Assembly (NCBI GenBank): GCA_031279575.1
Contig: JAITIG010000159.1
Location: 1-10,116, forward strand
Direction: 5' to 3'
Source of the DNA: Bifidobacteriaceae bacterium
GTDB taxonomy: Bacteria; Actinomycetota; Actinomycetes; Actinomycetales; WQXJ01
DNA length: 10,116 nucleotides
This document shows, one piece after another, positions 1 to 5,550 of this stretch. Every line of letters starts with the position of its first letter. Position 1 is the stretch's first letter. Under the pieces are notes generated by a model, which was given only the letters and a program-made list of their open reading frames with translations, did no database searches and was not told where the DNA came from. Position numbers and translations under genes: made by a program.

Positions 1-255
1 GGCGGCATCGGGGGGCGGGCCGGCGGCCCCGGGGGGCGGGACGGCGGCATCGGCGGGCTGGGCGGCTGGCGGGACGGCGGCCCCGGCGGGCTGGACGGCG
101 GCCCCGGGGGGCGGGACGGCGGCCCCGGGGGGCGGGACGGCGGCATCGGCGGGCTGGACGGCGGCATCGGCGGGCTGGACGGCGGGACGGGCGACATCGG
201 CAGGACGGGCGGCGGGGCGGGCGGCATCGGCGGGGCGGGCGGCATCGGCGGGACG
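1..255 (+). repeat. 21-bp in-frame tandem repeat coding Gly-rich heptads
   Basis: The unit is seven codons reading Asp-Gly-Gly-(Ile or Pro)-Gly-Gly-(Leu or Arg). The best copies start at GAC codons at 94, 115, 136 and 157: two Pro/Arg copies, then two Ile/Leu copies, each pair nearly identical at the DNA level. Upstream copies (1-93) are more degenerate, and one has slipped to GGWRD. From about 181 the pattern decays into GGTGDIGRTGGGAGGIGG-type sequence. Identical neighbouring copies point to recent expansion by replication slippage. The frame matches the downstream membrane protein and has no stop. The array continues off the left edge. Confidence 0.85.
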
Positions 256-1077
256 GGCGACGGGGAGACTTGGCGGCGCGAACGGCGGGTCGGCCTGATC
301 ACCGCCGCGGCCGGGCTGGTGGGCGCCATCGCGGTCTTCGCGCTGATCATGCCCGCCTTCAACGGAAGCGGCTGGAACTATTGGGGCAAACTGGACCGGG
401 ACGGCGGGTGGCTCGGGCTGGCCGCGAGCCTGTTCTATCCGATCGCCAAGATCAAGACCCTGGCCCTGCTCAGCGCGCTGGTGATGGGGTTCGGCTGGCT
501 GTCGCGGTGGTCCCTGCTGGCGGCGCCGACGCTGGCCTGGCGCCTGGCCTCGACCGACCCGGCCCATTGGGGCACCACCTGGCACTACTCGATGATCCTG
601 ATGCCGATCGCGTTCCTGGCCGCCGTCGACGCGCTGTCCCGCTGGCGGGCGTCCGAGGTGCGCTGGCGGCGGCGAACCGTGCCGGCAGTGGTCGCGGCCA
701 GCGCCGTCTTCGCGGTGGCGGCGTGCTGGTGGTTCCCGCTCGGCGGCCTAGTCAAACCCGCCACCTATCAGACCTCGGCGCGGGCCGATCAAGCCGCGCG
801 GGTCCTGGCGGCCATCCCGGAGGGCGCCTCGGTGGCGACGGACCGGGGGCTGATAACCCGCCTGGCCACGGATCACACGGTCTACTGGATCGGAGACTAC
901 GCCGATCAGGTCGAGCCGGACTTCGTGCTGCTGGACCCGCTCAGCGGTTGGAGCGCCGACCCAGGCGACGCCGAAGACTTCGCCGAGGCCGTCTACGGCG
1001 GCCGCTACGCGCTGGTCGACGGGATCGGGCTCCCCGGCGACGGCACCGCCTACCGGCTGGCGCGTCGCGTGGGGTGA
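1..1077 (+). CDS. DUF2079-type multi-spanning membrane protein, 5'-truncated, with Gly-rich repeat insert
   Basis: The frame is open from base 1 to the TGA at 1075-1077 and gives 358 visible residues; the true start lies off the left edge. Residues 1-85 are Gly-rich heptads of the type D-G-G-[I/P]-G-G-[L/R]. From about residue 91 (ETWRRERRVGLI) the protein looks like the C-terminal half of DUF2079 membrane proteins: a TM helix (about 98-117), then PAFNGSGWNYWG, two further hydrophobic segments (about 154-182 and 193-213, the latter with HYSMILMPIAFLAA), another TM (about 227-250) and a soluble tail with the family-like stretches AAIPEGASVATDRG and PDFVLLDP. DUF2079 proteins are polytopic and resemble lipid-linked-sugar glycosyltransferases; their substrate is unknown. 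Since DUF2079 proteins have more helices than are visible here, the repeat probably expands a loop rather than forming the N-terminus. The family call rests on recalled motifs, not a search. Confidence 0.72.
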   Translation, partial: GGIGGRAGGPGGRDGGIGGLGGWRDGGPGGLDGGPGGRDGGPGGRDGGIGGLDGGIGGLDGGTGDIGRTGGGAGGIGGAGGIGGTGDGETWRRERRVGLITAAAGLVGAIAVFALIMPAFNGSGWNYWGKLDRDGGWLGLAASLFYPIAKIKTLALLSALVMGFGWLSRWSLLAAPTLAWRLASTDPAHWGTTWHYSMILMPIAFLAAVDALSRWRASEVRWRRRTVPAVVAASAVFAVAACWWFPLGGLVKPATYQTSARADQAARVLAAIPEGASVATDRGLITRLATDHTVYWIGDYADQVEPDFVLLDPLSGWSADPGDAEDFAEAVYGGRYALVDGIGLPGDGTAYRLARRVG

Positions 1078-1170
1078 CCCGGCTGGCGCGCCGCGTGGGG
1101 TGACCCGGCTGGCGCGCCGCGTTGGGTGACCCGGCTGGCGCGTCGCGTTGGGTGACCCGGCTGGCGCGCC
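1057..1170. repeat. 26-bp tandem repeat, four full copies plus a partial, over a stop codon
   Basis: Copies begin at 1057, 1083, 1109 and 1135, with a truncated fifth at 1161 that diverges after 10 bases. Each begins CTGGCGCG and ends GGTGACCCGG. Variation is limited to C/T at position 9 and G/T at position 15. The first copy encodes the last residues (LARRVG) and the TGA of the DUF2079 gene, so each later copy repeats that 3' end. The array fills the gap before the convergent flavodoxin gene. The near-identity of the copies suggests recent duplication. Confidence 0.9.
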
Positions 1171-1196
1171 GGCCTCACCGCGCCGGCCTCACCGCG
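1169..1196. repeat. 14-bp perfect tandem duplication
   Basis: CCGGCCTCACCGCG occurs twice back to back (1169-1182 and 1183-1196), directly after the 26-bp array. The second copy supplies the stop codon (TCA at 1189-1191 on this strand) of the flavodoxin-like gene. Both convergent genes therefore end inside a repeat. Confidence 0.85.
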
Positions 1197-1710
1197 TCGC
1201 CGGGCGCTCCATGGAGCGCAGACCGGCGGCGAGACTCTTGGCCCAGGCGCGGGCGCGGATCAACTCGCCGTCCTCGAGCGGTCCGGCGTAGTCGGAGACG
1301 AAGAAGGTCGCGCCCCGCCGGGCGTAGTCGAAGCCGGCCCGGCCCATCAGCCTGGCGGCGGTCTTGGCCGCCGATGACGGCATGAACACGGTCTTCAGGG
1401 CCGTGTCCACGGTCACCACCTTCAAGTCTTTGACCGGGCTGAGGCCCGCGATCCATTCGCGCAGCCCGCCGCCGGGCATCGCGCCGCGGGCCAGGGCCCG
1501 CCGCCGGGTCCAGCCGCGCGGCAGCGAATAGTCGTGGGTCGGCGCCGCCAAGATCAGCAACTCGGTTCCCTCAGGGACGCCGCTCGGCGCGTCGGCCACG
1601 CCCAGAGCCGTCACCGACATGCCGCCGGCGTCAGACAACGCCTGACCGATCACGTCCGCCAGGGCGGCGGTGTTGCCGAAGTAAGACTCCGTGATGATCA
1701 AAGCCGTCAT
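1189..1710 (-). CDS. flavodoxin-like FMN-binding protein
   Basis: The product is 173 aa with a cytoplasmic flavodoxin fold. The N-terminus MTALIITESYFGNTAALAD holds the phosphate-binding loop (T7-E-S-Y-F-G-N-T14) on the first beta strand. LLILAAPTHDYSLPRGWTRR corresponds to the second FMN loop, where this actinobacterial subfamily has a P-T-H signature. GLREWIAGL and the C-terminal FFVSDYAGPLEDGELIRARAWAKSLA also fit that subfamily. The ATG at 1710 is chosen over an in-frame upstream start at 1761 because GGAGG lies 5 nt before it and the family starts just ahead of the P-loop. The role is probably electron transfer or FMN-dependent redox chemistry; the partner is unknown and no reductase neighbour is visible. 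It is convergent with the DUF2079 gene and divergent from the epimerase-like gene. Confidence 0.8.
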   Translation of the reverse strand: MTALIITESYFGNTAALADVIGQALSDAGGMSVTALGVADAPSGVPEGTELLILAAPTHDYSLPRGWTRRRALARGAMPGGGLREWIAGLSPVKDLKVVTVDTALKTVFMPSSAAKTAARLMGRAGFDYARRGATFFVSDYAGPLEDGELIRARAWAKSLAAGLRSMERPATR

Positions 1711-1715
1711 GCGTT

Positions 1716-1720
1716 CCTCC
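1716..1720 (-). promoter_or_regulatory. Shine-Dalgarno GGAGG of flavodoxin-like gene
   Basis: CCTCC on this strand is GGAGG on the coding strand, 5 nt from the ATG at 1710. It sets the start 17 codons inside the longest open frame. Confidence 0.75.
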
Positions 1721-1854
1721 CAAGGACCGAGCCAAAGCCTGTCAAAGCCCGTCAAGGGCAAGTAAACCGATAGCCGCCGCCGGCGGCCCCCGAGCCCGCC
1801 CGCGTCTCATCTGTTGGAAGCGCCCCCGGCCGTCAGGCCCCGGGAGGCAAGGCG

Positions 1855-1860
1855 TATGGT
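1855..1860 (+). promoter_or_regulatory. putative -10 element (TATGGT) for a leaderless transcript
   Basis: TATGGT fits the actinobacterial -10 pattern TANNNT and ends 6 nt before the GTG start at 1867, so transcription would begin at or next to the start codon. The only good Shine-Dalgarno-like run (GGGAGG, 1842-1847) is 19 nt from the GTG, too far to use. No convincing -35 is seen. The rest of the divergent gap (1711-1854) shows only a 10-bp near-repeat (1734-1753) and GC-rich sequence. Confidence 0.45.
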
Positions 1861-1866
1861 GGTCCG

Positions 1867-2739
1867 GTGCGGGTGTTGCTGGCCGGCGGCTCAGGGATGA
1901 TAGGGCGGGCTCTGCGCCGGCGCCTGACCGCCCGGGGCCACGCGGTCCGGGCCCTGGTCCGCCGCCCGGCCGCGGGACCGGACGAACACGCCTGGGACGC
2001 CACCGTCGGGTCGGTTCCGCCGGGCGCGCTCGCCTGGTCCGATGCCGTCGTCTCACTCAACGGGGCGCCTCTCGCCCGGCTTCCCTGGACCAAGGCTTAC
2101 CGCCGTCAAATCATGGACTCGCGCGTGGACGCGACCGCGGCCCTGGCCGCCGCGATCTTGGATTCGGACAGCCCGCCGAGGGTCTGGGCCTCAGGCAGCG
2201 CCACCGGCATCCACGGGGAAGGCTTCCTGGCGGCGGTGACCCGCGCCTGGGAGGCCGCCGCCCTGCCCGCAGCCGCCGCGACCAGATTGGTTCGCCTGCG
2301 CACCGGCATGGTCCTGGCCCCGGGCGAGGGCGCCTTGCGCCCCCTGACGTTGGCCACCAAAGCCGGCCTGGGGATGCGGATCGGCGGCGGCGACCAATTC
2401 TGGCCTTGGATTTCGCTGCGCGACGAGGCGCGCGCCATCATTTTCACGCTCGAGGACGAGTCATTGGCCGGGCCGGCCGACCTGGTTGGGCCAACCTTGG
2501 CCACCGCCGAGCAGATCACCCGCGCCCTGGCCCAAGCGCTGCGCCGCCCCCACATTTTGGCGGCGCCGGCCGCGCTCCTGCGCGCCGCCCTCGGGGCGGC
2601 GGCTGAAGAAATGCTGTTGGCCTCGCAGCCGATCCGCCCGCAGGCGCTGCAAGCTCACGGCTTCGAGTTCCGCGACCAAACAGCGGCCGCGGCCGTGGCC
2701 GCCGCCCATTTGTCAGGGCAAGCAGAACACGGCGCCTGA
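1867..2739 (+). CDS. TIGR01777/YfcH-family epimerase-like NAD(P)-binding protein
   Basis: The product is 290 aa. An N-terminal Rossmann fold opens with MRVLLAGGSGMIG, the GxxGxxG dinucleotide motif, followed by ALVRRP, where the cofactor ribose is usually bound. SDAVVSLNGAPLA, the W-T-K...DSR segment, RLRTGMVLAP and FWPWISLRDEARAI match the order of blocks in the TIGR01777 extended-SDR family. The C-terminal ILAAPAALLRAAL...ASQPIRPQALQAHGFEF is a DUF1731-type tail. The segment after SGSATGIHGEG is about 10-15 residues shorter than in relatives, and the usual Tyr-Tyr (GYYG) is Ile-His. The substrate is unknown for the family; in other bacteria it is sometimes tied to cell division or DNA-damage phenotypes. 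GTG 1867 is preferred because GGSGMIG then sits at the usual distance from the N-terminus. Confidence 0.85.
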   Translation: MRVLLAGGSGMIGRALRRRLTARGHAVRALVRRPAAGPDEHAWDATVGSVPPGALAWSDAVVSLNGAPLARLPWTKAYRRQIMDSRVDATAALAAAILDSDSPPRVWASGSATGIHGEGFLAAVTRAWEAAALPAAAATRLVRLRTGMVLAPGEGALRPLTLATKAGLGMRIGGGDQFWPWISLRDEARAIIFTLEDESLAGPADLVGPTLATAEQITRALAQALRRPHILAAPAALLRAALGAAAEEMLLASQPIRPQALQAHGFEFRDQTAAAAVAAAHLSGQAEHGA

Positions 2740-2797
2740 CCCAATGTTCCGTGTGTCAAGGAAAAGGCGCGACAGGGAAGACGGCGTGCGGGTGAGG

Positions 2798-3487
2798 TCA
2801 GTCGGCGTCTCCGGCGGCCGCCTTCTTGACGGCATCGCCGGCTTTCTTGAAGGCATCGCCGGCCTTCTTGGCCACATCGGTGACGGCCTTGACGGCGTGA
2901 CCAGCGACTTCGCCGACCGCGTGGGCGGCGTCCCCGGCGGCGTCGGCAATGTCCTCGTCCGGGGCGTCGCCGGCGGCGTCGAAGTCCTCCCAGTCTTCCT
3001 CCGCCCACGGGTCGGTGACCGGGCGCGTCTGGCGCCACAGCCAATAGCCGACCCCGGCGGCGGCGGCCCCGGCCAGACTCCAGCCGATGATCTTGCCGGC
3101 GCGGCGGCGCTTGCGGGCGGCCTTGGCCGCGACGTCGGCCTGGCCGGCGGCGGCGCGGGCGGCGGCGTCCACGGCCGCGACTATGGCTGGGAGCGCCCGC
3201 TCCACAATCATGTCGCGGGCGTCATCGACCCTCGGGGCCAGGGCGCGGGCCGCTTCCTCGACCTTCGGAGCGGCCGCCGTGATGCCTTTGCGCCAGGCGG
3301 TCTCAACCCGTGGGGACGCCCACTCCCAGGCCGCCTCGAGCTTCGGATTAGCCTTCAGGGCGATCACCTCGGCGACATATGCGGCCGCAGATTTGGCGGA
3401 TTCGGCCAGGTCAGCGGCTTTCAGGGCGAACGGCGAGGCGTTCGGACCGGGCCTGGAGCTGACACTGCTGGAGCACAACTTGACCAT
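2798..3487 (-). CDS. DUF5324-like Ala-rich single-TM protein
   Basis: The product is 229 aa. Residues 20-125 are Ala/Lys/Glu-rich and strongly helix-prone, with repeats of the type PRVE, PKVEEAA and PRVDDAR that suggest an amphipathic rod. A basic patch (RKRRR, about 125-129) precedes one TM helix (about 132-151, IIGWSLAGAAAAGVGYWLW). An acidic stretch follows (DPWAEEDWEDFDAAGDAPDED), and the protein ends in an Ala/Lys helix repeating KKAGDA. This order resembles the Streptomyces DUF5324 proteins encoded divergently from ppiA, which is the same arrangement as here; the assignment rests on recall of architecture and synteny. The function is unknown. The ATG at 3487 is chosen over one at 3523 because AAGGAG lies 6 nt upstream. 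Confidence 0.7.
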   Translation of the reverse strand: MVKLCSSSVSSRPGPNASPFALKAADLAESAKSAAAYVAEVIALKANPKLEAAWEWASPRVETAWRKGITAAAPKVEEAARALAPRVDDARDMIVERALPAIVAAVDAAARAAAGQADVAAKAARKRRRAGKIIGWSLAGAAAAGVGYWLWRQTRPVTDPWAEEDWEDFDAAGDAPDEDIADAAGDAAHAVGEVAGHAVKAVTDVAKKAGDAFKKAGDAVKKAAAGDAD

Positions 3488-3493
3488 GGGACT

Positions 3494-3499
3494 CTCCTT
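3494..3499 (-). promoter_or_regulatory. Shine-Dalgarno AAGGAG deciding the DUF5324-like start
   Basis: CTCCTT on this strand reads AAGGAG on the coding strand, 6 nt before the ATG at 3487. It rules out the in-frame ATG 12 codons further upstream, which would lie before this site. Confidence 0.7.
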
Positions 3500-3510
3500 T
3501 CGTTCTTCCC

Positions 3511-3554
3511 ATGCTAGGGCCATTGGCGATGGCGCGGCGAGGGCGGCGTTGACA
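3511..3554. promoter_or_regulatory. divergent promoter region between DUF5324-like gene and ppiA
   Basis: On the minus strand, TAGCAT (3516-3511) fits TANNNT about 23 nt upstream of the DUF5324-like start, leaving room for its Shine-Dalgarno. On the plus strand, TTGACA (3549-3554) is a perfect -35 hexamer upstream of ppiA. The matching -10 is poor: the 17-nt spacing gives ATGGGA. The plus-strand promoter is therefore only suggestive. Confidence 0.35.
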
Positions 3555-3587
3555 TGTCCGCGGGCGCGGGCATGGGAGGATGGCCAG

Positions 3588-4109
3588 ATGCAAGCGATTC
3601 TTCACACCTCTGAGGGTGACATCAAGTTCGATCTGTTCCCGGACACGGCCCCTGAGACCGTGGCCAATTTCACCGGCCTGGCCCAGGGCTCGAAGCCTTG
3701 GCGCGACCCGGCCACAGGCGCGGACGGCCAGGGGCCGTTCTATGACGGCGTGGTCTTTCACCGGGTCATCGACGGTTTCATGATCCAGACCGGGGACCGG
3801 TTGGGCACCGGCACCGGCGGCCCGGGCTACAGCTTCGACGACGAGATTGTCCCCGCCCGCGTCTTCTCCGAGCCGTACCTGGTGGCCATGGCCAACGCCG
3901 GGCGGCGCGCCGGTCGCGGCACCAACGGCTCGCAGTTTTTCATCACCGTGGCGCCCACGCCGCACCTGAACACGGGCCACACCATCTTTGGCCGCGTCGG
4001 CGACGAGGCCTCGCGCCGGGTGGTCGACGCCATCGCCGCGACCCCGGTCGACGGGAACGACCGGCCGCTCACGCCGGTGACGATCGATTCGGTCACCATT
4101 TTGCCGTGA
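3588..4109 (+). CDS. ppiA: cyclophilin-type peptidyl-prolyl cis-trans isomerase
   Basis: The product is 173 aa, the usual size of a single-domain cyclophilin with no signal peptide, so it should be cytoplasmic. It catalyses cis-trans isomerisation of peptidyl-prolyl bonds during folding. The core motifs are present: FHRVIDGFMIQTGD (57-70) with the catalytic Arg at 59, Phe 64, Met 65 and Gln 67; MANAG (101-105); GTNGSQFFIT (111-120); and PHLNTGHTIFGRV (125-137). The tryptophan that confers strong cyclosporin binding in human CypA is His here, as is common in bacteria. GGGAGGA (3574-3580) is 7 nt before the ATG. The gene overlaps the rhomboid gene by 4 nt, so the two are probably translationally coupled. 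Confidence 0.95.
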   Translation: MQAILHTSEGDIKFDLFPDTAPETVANFTGLAQGSKPWRDPATGADGQGPFYDGVVFHRVIDGFMIQTGDRLGTGTGGPGYSFDDEIVPARVFSEPYLVAMANAGRRAGRGTNGSQFFITVAPTPHLNTGHTIFGRVGDEASRRVVDAIAATPVDGNDRPLTPVTIDSVTILP

Positions 4110-4972
4110 ACGATGCCGTCGGGCCGGGTTTCGCAGCCCAGCCCGCCCCCCGCTGCCACCGCCACCCGGACCAGCCCGCCTGGGTGCGTTGCCAGCGCTG
4201 CGACCGGCCGGTCTGCCTGGCCTGCCAGGTGCCGGCGGCGGTCGGCGTGCAGTGCCCGGATTGCGTGAGGCAGGCGCGGCGGCAGTTGCCGGTGGCCAGG
4301 TCGGCTCTGGGCGCGCCGATCTCAGGCGGGGCGCCGGTGGTGACCATCACCATGATCGGCTTGTGCGTGGTCGTGTTCGTGGCCCAGCAGGTTGTTGGCG
4401 GTGTCACATCTGACCTGATCTTGGCGCCGGGCGCGGCCTGGCGCCAGCCGTGGCGGATGGTGACCGCGGCCTTCCTGCACGCGGGCGTGCTCCACCTGGC
4501 GTTCAACATGTACGCGCTGTGGGTGGTCGGCAGCTTCATGGAGCAACTGCTGGGACGCTCCCGCCTGGCGGCGCTCTACCTTGGTTCGGCGCTGGGCGGG
4601 CACGTCTTGGTGCTGGCCTACTTCAGGGTCTTCGAGTTCAACTGGGAGGGCGCCCTCACCGGCACATTGGGGGCGTCCGGGGCGGTCTTCGGGTTGTTCG
4701 CGGCCGCCCTGGTGGCCGGACGCAGGCTGGGCAGCAACATCAACGGGATTGTGGGGGTGGTGGTGTTGAACCTGGTGCTGAGTTTCACCCTGCCGGGCAT
4801 CTCCTGGCAGGGGCACGTCGGCGGTCTGATCGCCGGAGGGGCGATGGCCCTGGCCTATGTGCACGCGCCGCCGGCGTGGCGGCGCCGAGTGGCCTGGCTG
4901 GCGCCCGCCGCCGTGGCGGCGTTGACCGCGCTGGTGATGGTGGTCACTGTTTCGCCGCTGACCTGGGGATAG
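4106..4972 (+). CDS. rhomboid-family intramembrane serine protease with N-terminal B-box zinc finger
   Basis: The product is 288 aa. The N-terminus carries a B-box-like zinc finger: C17, H20, C29, C32, C37, C40, then C50 and C53. It is followed by six or more hydrophobic segments (about 78-99 to 266-284). The rhomboid signatures are HLAFN (130-134, with N134), GASG (189-192, nucleophile Ser191) and GHVGG (236-240, base His237), so the serine-histidine dyad is intact. Rhomboids cut TM helices within the lipid bilayer; the substrate is unknown. The start is the GTG at 4106, whose last bases overlap the ppiA TGA (GTGA). The cyclophilin-rhomboid pair next to crgA is conserved in actinobacteria. 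The gene ends convergent to crgA. Confidence 0.93.
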   Translation: MNDAVGPGFAAQPAPRCHRHPDQPAWVRCQRCDRPVCLACQVPAAVGVQCPDCVRQARRQLPVARSALGAPISGGAPVVTITMIGLCVVVFVAQQVVGGVTSDLILAPGAAWRQPWRMVTAAFLHAGVLHLAFNMYALWVVGSFMEQLLGRSRLAALYLGSALGGHVLVLAYFRVFEFNWEGALTGTLGASGAVFGLFAAALVAGRRLGSNINGIVGVVVLNLVLSFTLPGISWQGHVGGLIAGGAMALAYVHAPPAWRRRVAWLAPAAVAALTALVMVVTVSPLTWG

Positions 4973-5031
4973 GGCGCCGGTCAGGGCCTGGGCCGCGGCC
5001 GGGTCGGGGTCTGGGCCGTGCCTGAGTCCGG

Positions 5032-5054
5032 CGGCCGACCCGGCGGCCGAGTTT
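5032..5054 (+). terminator. possible terminator hairpin after rhomboid gene
   Basis: CGGCCG (5032-5037) and CGGCCG (5044-5049) can pair around a 6-nt loop and are followed by AGTTTT. The stem is short, and the same bases also form an 11-bp direct repeat (5028-5038 and 5040-5050), so the hairpin may be incidental. Confidence 0.35.
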
Positions 5055-5067
5055 TCCAGAGCCGGCC

Positions 5068-5191
5068 TGTGGACAAGGAGGGTCGAAGTGTGGATAAACC
5101 TCATCGCGGCAGCCTGATGGGGCCGCAAACTGTGGATAACTGCCGCGGTCCCGGAATTACAACGCTGTAGTTTTCCCCAGGCTTATCCCCA
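5068..5191. other. cluster of DnaA-box sequences (possible origin-type or DnaA-titration site)
   Basis: In the convergent gap 4973-5237 there are three full matches to the DnaA 9-mer TTATCCACA / TTGTCCACA, all in the same orientation: TGTGGACAA (5068-5076, the variant typical of high-GC actinobacteria), TGTGGATAA (5089-5097) and TGTGGATAA (5131-5139). A one-mismatch box in the other orientation, TTATCCCCA, is at 5183-5191, and weaker TTTTCC-type matches lie at 5052 and 5171. Start spacing is 21, 42 and 52 nt. An AT-enriched stretch (about 5154-5175) lies between the third and fourth boxes, against a very GC-rich background. I infer a DnaA-binding locus. Whether it is oriC, part of a split origin or a titration site cannot be told here. 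Confidence 0.65.
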
Positions 5192-5200
5192 CCTGGGGAA
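5173..5200. terminator. perfect 9-bp inverted repeat with a DnaA-like box in the loop
   Basis: TTCCCCAGG (5173-5181) and CCTGGGGAA (5192-5200) are exact reverse complements around a 10-nt loop containing TTATCCCCA. Placed between convergent rhomboid and crgA, it could act as a bidirectional terminator, with TTTT flanking the left arm. It could equally be a structured part of the DnaA-box locus. Its rich stem is clear; its role is not. Confidence 0.5.
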
Positions 5201-5228
5201 GGGGCGCTGGCCGGGCCCGGTCAAGCCG

Positions 5229-5257
5229 AACCGGCGGTCAACGCCAACCGGCGGTCA
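5229..5257. repeat. 12-bp direct repeat at the crgA stop codon
   Basis: AACCGGCGGTCA occurs at 5229-5240 and 5246-5257. The first copy contains the crgA stop (TCA, 5238-5240). The second lies inside the coding sequence and covers Thr-Ala-Gly near the C-terminus. It looks like a small local duplication. Confidence 0.6.
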
Positions 5258-5489
5258 TCCCGAAACCGCCCAGGATCAGTCCGAACCCGACCGCCAGGTT
5301 CCAGGCGTTGAGCTGAGGGATCGGCCAGGCGCCCTGGCTGAGGTAGTAAACCACCACCCAGACCAAGCCCAGCAGCATGACGGCCACCATCACCGGCGCC
5401 CACCAAGCCGGGGACGGCTTGGGCGCTTTGGAGACCGGCGGGGCGACAAAGGTCTGCTTCTTCTTGCGGCGCGACCGCGATTCAGGCAC
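5238..5489 (-). CDS. crgA: cell division protein CrgA
   Basis: The product is 83 aa, the usual CrgA length. It starts MPESRSRRKKKQ, with a basic N-terminus. Two TM helices follow: PAWWAPVMVAVMLLGLVWVV then YYLSQGAWPIPQL, and AWNLAVGFGLILGGFGMTAGWR. The WW-PVM, VVYYL and NLAxGFGL blocks are typical of the family. CrgA is a small inner-membrane septal protein; in mycobacteria it interacts with FtsZ, FtsQ, FtsI and CwsA, and in Streptomyces it restrains Z-ring formation. A GTG at 5489 is chosen over an upstream ATG at 5540 because AGGGAG lies 7 nt before it and the PESR start matches the family. It is divergent from the DUF881 operon. Confidence 0.92.
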   Translation of the reverse strand: MPESRSRRKKKQTFVAPPVSKAPKPSPAWWAPVMVAVMLLGLVWVVVYYLSQGAWPIPQLNAWNLAVGFGLILGGFGMTAGWR

Positions 5490-5496
5490 CTGGTTT

Positions 5497-5502
5497 CTCC
5501 CT
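5497..5502 (-). promoter_or_regulatory. Shine-Dalgarno AGGGAG deciding the crgA start
   Basis: CTCCCT on this strand reads AGGGAG on the coding strand, 7 nt before the GTG at 5489. It supports the 83-residue product over a 100-residue one. Confidence 0.65.
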
Positions 5503-5550
5503 ATCGTCTGGCCCGGCCGGCGCGGCGCCGTTTGGCGCACAAACTGGGCG

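Noticed and set aside
270..1103. A 277-codon frame overlapping the DUF2079 gene
   Set aside because: Its product is Arg/Gly-rich with no membrane or domain pattern. The other plus frame gives clear TM helices and DUF2079 motifs.
1057..1170. CRISPR array
   Set aside because: The units abut with no spacers, differ only by point changes, and no cas gene is present.
2486..3517. A 343-codon plus-strand frame spanning the end of the epimerase-like gene and the DUF5324-like gene
   Set aside because: It is antisense to a gene with a clear ribosome site and family-like architecture. Its own product is low-complexity Gly/Arg/Val sequence without motifs, and it overlaps two genes.
3087..3587. N-terminal extension of the cyclophilin frame upstream to 3087
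   Set aside because: It runs antisense through the DUF5324-like gene and both promoters. The ATG at 3588 has a good ribosome site and gives the normal cyclophilin length.
4322..5128. A 268-codon minus-strand frame opposite the rhomboid gene
   Set aside because: Its product is Gln/His/Arg-rich with no motif and runs through the DnaA-box gap; the rhomboid on the other strand has intact catalytic residues.
5032..5200. Calling the gap a proven oriC
   Set aside because: Only three full boxes and no dnaA or dnaN are visible, and no skew can be measured in 10 kb, so it is reported only as a DnaA-box cluster.
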